From Scytalidium lignicola (Eukaryota; Ascomycota; Leotiomycetes): a stretch of 64,000 nt of DNA. The notes beneath the pieces are model-generated. The model was not told where the DNA came from and ran no database searches. It was given only the letters and a program-made list of their open reading frames with translations. This document shows positions 56,691 through 64,000 of the stretch, piece by piece. The DNA is taken from NCBI GenBank assembly GCA_002812745.2, contig NCSJ02000154.1, forward strand, positions 33,938 to 97,937, read 5' to 3'. A program made the translations under genes and the position numbers. Position 1 is the first letter of the stretch, and every line of letters begins with the position of its first letter.

Positions 56691-58434
56691 GAGGCTTCTG
56701 GGACCCGGTGATGCAATTCGAAGAAGAACGCGGCTCCCCAGTTCAATGTGAAGGGGAAAGCGAATCCTAAATATGTGGCACCGAGAGTTTTGCACGGCTT
56801 AGAAATGAGGCAAGTAGAGTCTCACTGATGGGGCTTAAACCGTATAGGGAAGATCGAACCGAGCGCCCCCGCAAAACAGACAAGCAAAGAGAGGGAAATA
56901 TTGGGAAACTAGCAGGTGGCAGCTTTACACGAAGGGAATCTAAAGGGGATGAAGCAGTCCTATCGAAGTTAGGCATACACCGTAGCCAAGTGGTCACCAA
57001 TTTATCGTTTGGCTGTCTAGTATGCAAATGCTACTAGCACCACCATCCATTCCGGCAGAGCTGGGGAAAACACCCCATTTGCAGGCGGTGCCGCTCTCCC
57101 TCAGTTAGCAACTGGAGATCATGCCAGCTCCAGCATTATTTTACTCTGCATAGAGAGACAGCTTAAGAAGACATGTTTTATTATCATCAACTGCTTCATA
57201 TATACATATACCTTACACTGTATTTTATTTTGTCTTGATCAAGAAACCGTGACTTTATATATAGTCCGACCCATTGCCAAATGAGCAGGTTCGATATCCA
57301 TCAGGGCATAATGGATAAGTTGTGATTAGCTAAAACTTTCTTGCAAGATGAACAACGTGATCGTTCTAGAGGTAAAAGGCTTTGTTTAGTAGTATAAACA
57401 GTAGTTTTCATATTAATTGATTTATTAGCAAATTAAGAGTAAATATATTAAGTCAAAAAATTAGGAGTAAAGATAATTAGCAAATAAGGAGTCGCCTAAA
57501 TTCAGCTAAGTCGTCAGGTCATGTAATTTTAATGAGATCCCACCGCATCAGGTTATTATGAGACTTGGTGTAACTTATGAACCTTTAATATCTCAATATC
57601 AGGATTCTACTTTTCCTAACTTTGCCAGCCCAGACGCTGGACCCTTTTTGTCTGTGGCCCATTTACATTAGGTTGAAATGGTAGAGATGTGTCTAGTGGC
57701 AGAGCGTTGCACTTGCTTGTTAATTATTTCTGATATCTTTTATTTTCATTCGAGTACATCGTTTCATATGTTACTTTGATTTTAATTCCATTTCTGTTCA
57801 CATCAGTGGGACCATTCCCATCCTTACTTTAACACCATTCACCTTGTGCTTCTAAACTCCATGCATTTACAGTATTGTACGGTATTTTCGTGAGCGTAAG
57901 GGTTGCTAATCAAGCAGTTCGGCTTCCGATGTACGGTAAGCATACCCCTGTCAGCCTCCTCAACGATGACCGTGCATGGCACGTGCACTGCGCCGGCACA
58001 CCGCTAGACGAGTCTCCCCGGACTTCCTAGCGAAGGGCTAGACTGCAGCAGGCATGGCGTGGTGCTCACCGCAGAACCAGAACCGGGACTCAGGATTACG
58101 CAGAGGGTCCCAGCATGGGCATAGATGAGTCGAATGCGATTTCGTTGAGGAATTGATGGCCTGCTGGCCTGCTGAGGCACAACAGCTGCTCCCGTGTAAA
58201 TAATCTGCCCATCCTCTCTCTTCTTCTTGTGACTCTTCTTCTTTCATCTCCATCCTGTCCGTGTCTATTCCTCCTTCATTCTCTCCTCTGCGTTATCATC
58301 CAATTACTTTGCCCAGAGCTTCCGTCCTCAACAAGCTTTCTGTGCCTGTGCTGTGCTCTACAGACAAGGATATCTACTTCTCCTTATCAATCATTTTTAT
58401 ATACAGTCCTCCTCCAAGCAAACCATCAATCATC
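56691..58434. other. Gene-poor A/T-rich region
   Basis: 1.7 kb between ICE2 and AIM34. It is A/T-rich at about 57150-57900 with TATATACATATA-like stretches. The segment 57690-57755 loosely resembles tRNA boxes but does not fold as one by eye. No gene is supported. Confidence 0.5.
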
Positions 58435-59300
58435 ATGTCGAGAGTCACTCCTCCCGTCACCAAGCTCACGCAGGCCGTACGACGTATCAGTTCCAGCGCC
58501 AATGCTTCGAGGCCCTCGGCTCTCTTCGATTCGCAATCCCGCCAGTCCGTCTATCTACCCCGCAAACTCTCCGACCTAAAAGAGGAGTGCAGCAAGCGCC
58601 AATTGAAGAGCAGTGGTACCAAGGCTGAGGTATGACATGCCCCAGCTTCCTTAATCCAGCCTGTAACTTTCAGGAAAACGTAGCTAACCCAACTCTTTCA
58701 CAGCTCGTCAATCGTCTTGCAGCCTACGACCTCATCCGAGCTCACAGCACGTGGGGAGGCCACCGTCCAGATGCCACAACCTCGACATCAAGTGTCAACT
58801 CTTTTGTACCATCGAACTACAAGACCGGTTCCCTGATGCAGGGCTTCCGCACATCGGCCCCAAAGCAGGCCATCCATGACAATTCCCACATTGACTTTGT
58901 CTCTTTCCCGGATATCACAGAAAAACAGGGCATAGACTCCTTCGCAAATTTGCGTGTGCCTTTGCTCCCAGATAACTACAATCCGGACCGATCTGCCAAC
59001 TCGGCCCACGCCCTCGAGGCATCCATTGAGGCTGTTGCACGCCCAGAGATCAGTGTGGTGGCTCCACATCCGGAAATCGTCCTACCGGTATCATTATTTA
59101 CCGAGGTCGTGGGTAACGAAGCCTATGAGATGGACCTGTCGAAATTAACAGCAGCCTTCCCAGACCGAGTCATTCAGGGGCTGCAGGGCCTGCAGGAGCT
59201 AAAAGATGACCTCAAAGAACCTGGCTTATTGAGGGAAGTCTGGAATAGTCTTATAGAGGGCATCTTCGGTCCTAAAGACGGGCATAAGGTTGCCTTATAG
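58435..59300 (+). CDS. AIM34: SAP-domain mitochondrial protein Aim34-like
   Basis: Exons are 58435-58629 and 58704-59300; 263 residues. The N-terminus (MSRVTPPVTKLTQAVRRISS) is Arg/Ser-rich without acids, consistent with a mitochondrial presequence. The SAP domain (LPRKLSDLKEECSKRQLKSS, then GTKAELVNRLAAYD) spans the splice site at about residues 40-75. The rest is not family-typical to my eye until ALEASIEAVARPEISVVAPH; a weakly hydrophobic segment VLPVSLFTEVVG follows. Aim34 in yeast is a mitochondrial protein of unclear role tied to organelle inheritance. The SAP motif usually binds DNA or RNA. Confidence 0.75.
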
Positions 59301-59946
59301 AGAGAGGAGGGGGGGATCCTTAAATCTCCATCGGGGGCAATAATCTATTTCAAGCGTATAACTTTTCTCTTATAGAACGGGATCGGGTGACGGGGAGTAT
59401 GTCGGTCGCAGCTGATCGCCAGGAAAATGGTTTGATATCACGGGCCTTATTTAACTTGTACTGTTTATTGTAATTAGCTCTTTTTTACCGTTGAAATAAC
59501 GACTTATGATTATAGCTATCTAATTAGATAGTTTTAGTTGAACCTTGGCATCTCAACTCCGCTAGGTGTGTGGAATGGAAGATCTACAAATGACTACTAT
59601 GTACCGATAGTTCTAAACGGAAGTCTTACCTTCTTTTTACTTATTTCTACGACTTTTAGTCTCTGTGCTGGTCTTACCCGTAATAAATTAGGGAAGTGCC
59701 GGAAAAACTGTCATATCAGGTATCGGCCAACGACAGGTGCGAATGGTAAGCAAGCTGATCAATGTACGGCCTCGGAAACAAAAACATAAAGTAGTATTTT
59801 TCTTAGTCCCTGGAAATAGTAAACCTATAGTCCCACTCCTCAAGCAACATTCGCTAAACCGGAATCTAGCACCAGTTAGCAAGTCAAATTTCGCTCTTTT
59901 CTTGACTTCTATCTCATGGGAAGAGTGGACCGAAGATGGCATAGCA
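59301..59946. other. Convergent 3' intergenic region
   Basis: Between AIM34 and the SDR gene; overlapping 83- and 90-codon frames lack features. Nothing recognised. Confidence 0.5.
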
Positions 59947-61173
59947 CTACTTACCAATCTGAATCTTCTGGCCTGTCATGGAGGTATTCCTCGCGATATC
60001 CACAAATGATTGTGCGCAGTCTTCAAGATCAGTCTAAAGATGATCAGTAACCTGGTCAAAGGAATCCTAGAAGAAAAAAATGCCACGAGCAACAGCAAGG
60101 AACAATGGATGGATTAAAACTTACTACGTTCTGTAGCCATGCGGCTGCCTTTAGGGCCTTGATCCTCTCCTGTGGGAACTTTTGACCCCCTATAGCCCGC
60201 CAACAAGAGAAGGCAAAGTCAGCAAGCAATAATTCGTTCACATTCTTCTGAAAATACATACACTCCGTGAGTAATAATCCGGGTAACACGGCATTAACCC
60301 TAACTTTCGGCGCCTGCGTCTTTGCGAGACACCTCATGAGATGCAACTGTGCGGCCTTGGTGACACTATATGGCATACTACTGCCACTCATATTCTCGCC
60401 CGCAATACTCGATGTTAGGATGAAGGAGCCGCCATCCGGGTTAGCCTGGAAAGTAGACTGTGCTGCCTTCATTAGGTGAACTTGGGCCTTCACGTTGACA
60501 GCATAGCAAGTATCCCAATCCTCTACAGTGGACGCCGAGAGGTCACTGAAGTCGGAGAATCTGGTGTAGCCCTGTGAAAAGGTTGGAAAGGACATTTAGC
60601 AATTGATGACTGCAGCAAGGTGAGGAAGACAAACTGCATTGGAGATGAGGATGTCTAGCCCTCCGAGACCTTTGATTGTCTCTTCAACAACCTTGGTACA
60701 ATCTGCTTCAAGGCCCATGTCCTAATTGTTCGGTTCCCTGTCAGCGATATATTTTTCTTGAAATAGATGGAACATTATTGATGGATCCTCCTCTGCGCGA
60801 ACCATACGCCTGAATATCTTAATCAACAAAGATATAGAGAGGAATAACACATACCCCTTGGATGGTAAGTGTCTTAACACCATACTCCTTTGCTAACCTA
60901 GCAGCAAGCTCTTTGGCCTGCTTTTCACTCGACATGTAGTTGATAGAGACATTGCAGCCCTCCTGTGCGAATTTCAGACATATGAGTTCACCTAGGCCGC
61001 TGAATGGCAATTGAAAAAGTAATATGTCAGCTAATAAGGTACAAGATAAAGCCCTCTTGAGGTCTTTAAAAGCCACGTGGATACGTAAATATATAGCATT
61101 TAGAAACGGCAAACGCAGCTTACCGTGATCCTCCTGTCACCAACACATTCCTTCCCTTGAAAGCGTAAGGCAT
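59947..61173 (-). CDS. Short-chain dehydrogenase/reductase (SDR)
   Basis: Six exons: 61124-61173, 60855-60999, 60635-60721, 60262-60571, 60125-60189 and 59947-60033; 247 residues. The splice sites rebuild the whole classical SDR: NVLVTGGSRGLGE (TGxxxGxG cofactor motif), GLGGLDILISNAGYTRFSD, ILTSSIAGENMSGSS, the catalytic MPYSVTKAAQ (YxxxK), VRVNAVLPGLLLTEWGQKFP and the end ARNTSMTGQKIQIG. No family-specific substrate motif is visible, so I cannot tell which compound it reduces. In the last intron a nearer acceptor (tag|GATTCC) would give a short alternative end with an early stop; the far acceptor restores the family C-terminus. The stop sits in GGTAAGTAG, itself a donor-like sequence. Confidence 0.88.
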
Positions 61174-62160
61174 TGTATGTATTTGCAATCAGATGTATCT
61201 ATATTTCGGAAAGTCCTTAGATTACAGAGATGCAATCAATGGCAACAAAATAAGGCAGATTCAAGATATATAAATAAGGAAACAAACAAAACCGACCACC
61301 CCGTGGGATGAATGGGATCTGATTACTATCGGAAAGAAGTGGGGGCGGGGTACTGTGCGTACGTACAGTGTACCTTTTTCGGTTTGGCAGAGGTCTTCTT
61401 CTCCAAGCGAATGTAGAGAAATTATCTGACGTGTTACAATACATAAAAAATCAACGGTATGGAACTGATATATTGAAATCTTGTTTTCAGAATAAAACTT
61501 ATATTCATCTCAATCCCAATTTGTGTTTTGTTTGGAAAGATAATAGCATACCCGTAGCTATGTTCAACCAACTAATCTCTTCCACCCAAAACCGAACTTA
61601 GCCCTTGCGATCTCGGCAGTTAGGTCAGATTCGATGCAAGGTCCCTTAGTACCAATTGCGACGTCACCATGGGGACTGTTACAACGTCGAGCGTCAGATT
61701 ATCTACAAGAATATGAGAATATGCTCTTAAATATTATATCCCCATTGCTATAACACTACAGCACTACTGCTCCTCCTATGCTACAAAGTCCTGTACCTTG
61801 TATATTGTACACGCCATATTCAGTATCACATCACGAGATTGAGTCATAATGGAACCAGTCAACGACGGAGAGACGGACAAATACTGGGCAATCCTCTATG
61901 CCTTTAAGAAAACTATGATACAATGCTAGCCTTATGAGCATGCCAGCTCCCGCTTCCATCCGCCGATAAGTAAAACCGAAGCACACGTTAGCCATTCGAA
62001 AGTAAAACCGTAGAGAAGTTCTGTAACTCTTCTGTCAGGTGCTATCCGCCCAGCAGACAACTCATTATGAACGCTTTATTTGAGCAAAACCGCTCAGAGC
62101 TACGCAGATAACACAAGGGTATTCCCTTCCTCATGATCAGCAGAATATAACGCCACCCGA
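61174..62160. other. Intergenic region (SDR upstream / hydrophilin downstream)
   Basis: About 990 bases; includes GCGTACGTACAGTGTACC at about 61355-61372, related to the palindromes seen elsewhere. No gene is supported. Confidence 0.5.
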
Positions 62161-62871
62161 TTAGAGTCCCTTGGCCTTGTCGTCCTCGTCGACACTGCCC
62201 TCGGAACTCTCAGTTGTGACACGCGTCGCTGGGTACTCCTCAGCCTCAGGGCCGTGAACCTCTTCCTCGAAGACGGGCTCGGTCTCGACCTCCTCAAACT
62301 TAGTCTTGAAGTCCTTGAGGCCAGCAGCGTAGCTGCTGCTATTAGAGCGGCGGCGAGCATTAGCTAGATTGAAGCCAGTGTCCTGGACCTCATCTCCATC
62401 AACACCCCTAGGGAAAGCATATGAGTTAGCCATGTGGTCATTGCTTCAATGATGGAATGGATTAGAGGTGGGATAGAGTTGTTGTGGTGATGACGATAAT
62501 TGATGATCGAATTTGGCAGAAGAGTATGGAAAGACAAACTTACCAGCCGCCCTTTCCAGCGCCATTCTTCTTGGTCTTCTTTGGATCTTGGTCGGTGAAG
62601 CCGTGCTTTGCAAAGAAGCGAGGTAGATGCTCCTCTGCAGAGGCGGTGCCATCGGCGATGGCGGCATGGTCACGGTCATTGAACTTGTGTGATTTACCCA
62701 CTATGTTGATGGACAAGTTAGCCAGATCCAAGTGATGAAGATAAAGATGCATTGAATTGGGAGATAATTGAGGCACACGAGCATAGCCTGGTGAGCCAGG
62801 AGACCCCTCTCAAAGAGGGGGTGACCAGCGGCTGAACCAGTTAGACGTAAGCACATAGGGAAAAACTTACT
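62161..62871 (-). CDS. Stf2-like hydrophilin, start codon split by an intron
   Basis: Exons are ...62871, 62544-62700 and 62161-62407; 134 residues. The A of the ATG lies at 62871, followed by gtaag; TG opens the next exon at 62700, giving MGKSHKFNDRDHAA. I found no other ATG in the first-exon region that would be in frame. The conserved core is KKTKKNGAGKGGWGVDGDEV, formed across the second splice site and like yeast Stf2/Tma10 (GSGKGNWGKPGDE). The protein is hydrophilic, Glu-rich at the end and disordered. Yeast Stf2 was first described as an ATP-synthase stabilising factor and later as a desiccation-protective hydrophilin. The leader probably extends beyond 62871. Confidence 0.78.
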
Positions 62872-63872
62872 GATGATAGTTGGTATGTAGAGTGAGATGA
62901 TGCGTGAGGATGTAAGTGAATTGAGAATGTGTTTCCAATGCTTGGAAGAGATGTAAGACGATGAGAATGAATGGTTATATAGAAGGAAGAGAAGAGAAGG
63001 GAAAGAAGGAAGGACGGAGGGGAGCAGCTGTAGGATTACGTTTGTAGTGTACAGTACAAGCTGCTTCTGGCAACGGGTAGCTTTGGGGGACTAGAGTTGG
63101 CGAATGAGCGATGGCGAATGGCGGGAGAGCAAATGGCCCGCAACTCCCTACTGGATGTTGTGCTGGGCTCATGTGAATGAGGGTGGTCGAATGCGCTCGA
63201 ATGTCGCGTGATCCGGTATCAGGTACGGCACCTTCGATGAGCTCGCCACGATCGGCGAGACAGGCGCAATGGGCCAGCCGGGTGGTCACATTACCTGGCT
63301 GTCTTTGATGACACATACGGAGCGATCAGGAACAAGCAGTCCCACAGCGCGTCACGCATCAGGACACTCTTGCACAGCGGCGATGTTGAGCAGCATTGGG
63401 ACAGCCCATACTGAAGCGTACGGTTTGCTGGTGCTGAGCCATAAAGTTACCGGACTTGGTACCGTAACATCAGCAGTCTCTCAGACGCCCCTCGTGCTTC
63501 TAAATGCGGGGGAGACGCTAATACCACGCTAGAATCACAGCCGAGATCGTTCAGTGGCTAATTTAAGGGACCAATCAACAGTAACATAAGCCCCCATAAA
63601 TCGCCGTTGAAGACCAATGACAGGTCAATGACAGAATTCCAACAAATGTTAGCTTAGTCATATGAAACACCTTGCCAGCAGCCAATCAGATATATTGCCC
63701 TCGCCACTGAGCTTATCAGTAAGTTACATGCTTCGTCATAGCATTGCCCTCGCAACCAAGTTCTCCTGTGGGCTTTCACAGAGACTCGCCACTGAAGACC
63801 CAGCTAGACGAGCTAACGAACCGAGCGACAGAAGTCTGTGTACACGTAACCTCTAATAATTACACCACCAAA
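62872..63872. other. Intergenic region near right edge
   Basis: About 1 kb with the palindrome TGTACAGTACA at 63048-63058, 177 bases upstream of the hydrophilin start. ORFs here overlap each other and lack features. Confidence 0.5.
63048..63058. promoter_or_regulatory. Palindrome TGTACAGTACA
   Basis: Third exact copy of this 11-mer in the window, upstream of the Stf2-like gene. Confidence 0.35.
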
Positions 63873-64000
63873 ATGGATCCCTCAACACCTCCAAATCCAA
63901 TGCCAGAGCATGAATTAGGATATGAAATACTTACAAAGCATAAAGAAGCTATCCGACAGCTACGATTCCTTGCAAATTGGGGTCCTTCACAGCTTGCAAA
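63873..64000 (+). CDS. N-terminal fragment of an ORF cut by the window edge
   Basis: An open frame from ATG at 63873 (context ccaaaATGG) begins MDPSTPPNPMPEHELGYE and runs off the edge. It has a helical charged segment (ILTKHKEAIRQLRFLANWG), and no stop appears before the edge. Too short to assign; it could be a small helix-turn-helix-like start or a chance frame. Confidence 0.45.
   Translation, partial: MDPSTPPNPMPEHELGYEILTKHKEAIRQLRFLANWGPSQLA

Noticed and set aside
57680..57760. tRNA-like A and B box spacing
   Set aside because: CTAGTGGCAGAGCG and ATTCGAGTAC have roughly right spacing, but no acceptor stem or anticodon arm could be paired by eye.
59737..60009. 90-codon plus-strand ORF
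   Set aside because: Overlaps the last exon of the SDR on the other strand and has no family signal.
1..64000. Mobile element, CRISPR or secondary-metabolite cluster
   Set aside because: No transposase, reverse transcriptase, long terminal or inverted repeats, spacer array or biosynthetic core enzyme was seen.

Overview
The window is a stretch of a filamentous ascomycete (Pezizomycotina) nuclear chromosome. The evidence is about 26 mostly intron-bearing genes, short introns (about 45-200 nt) with GT/AG ends and ctaac-like branch sites, many small first exons, pyrimidine-rich leaders, and fungal families (C2H2 plus fungal-specific transcription factor, Kex1, Ice2, Aim34, Stf2-like hydrophilin). 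Protein style suggests Leotiomycetes, but this is only an impression. I saw no rRNA gene, convincing tRNA, transposon ORF or CRISPR. Exon boundaries given here were worked out by hand from splice signals, reading frame and family motifs.

Layout, left to right: 5'-truncated UBP14-type deubiquitinase (+); DUG1-like M20 dipeptidase (-); a 2.5 kb upstream region; C2H2/fungal-trans transcription factor (+); CBM48 protein with an acidic repeat tail (-); a 2.5 kb shared upstream region; PKA regulatory subunit (+); SPF27/Cwf7 splicing factor (-); neutral ceramidase (+); RNA polymerase III largest subunit (-); NEM1 phosphatase (-); eIF2B beta GCD7 (+); a repeat and coiled-coil protein of unknown function (+); GRX5 (-); a small coiled-coil orphan (+); branched-chain aminotransferase (-); ECT1 (-); a conserved unknown protein (+); RAE1 (+); KEX1 (-); SFM1 (-); IGO1 endosulfine (+); MYG1 (-); ICE2 (+); AIM34 (+); an SDR reductase (-); an STF2-like hydrophilin (-); and the start of another ORF cut by the right edge.

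The genes do not form an operon or a secondary-metabolite cluster. They are mainly housekeeping genes, often alternating in strand, so most share promoters or 3' ends. Two functional themes recur. One is lipid and ER membrane control: NEM1, its reported antagonist ICE2, ECT1 and neutral ceramidase. The other is nutrient and stress signalling: PKA regulatory subunit, endosulfine and hydrophilin.

The most useful observations are gene structures easy to miss. SFM1 has five exons including an 18-nt micro-exon. The STF2-like gene appears to have its ATG split by an intron. The SDR is spread over six exons. NEM1 carries a spurious N that breaks its frame; ten of the eleven Ns follow an A or T run, a sign of homopolymer sequencing error. 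An odd palindrome, TGTAC-N(1-4)-GTACA, recurs in five upstream regions. I found no clearly new biological system; the best candidates for novelty are the three unknown proteins and the recurring palindrome.
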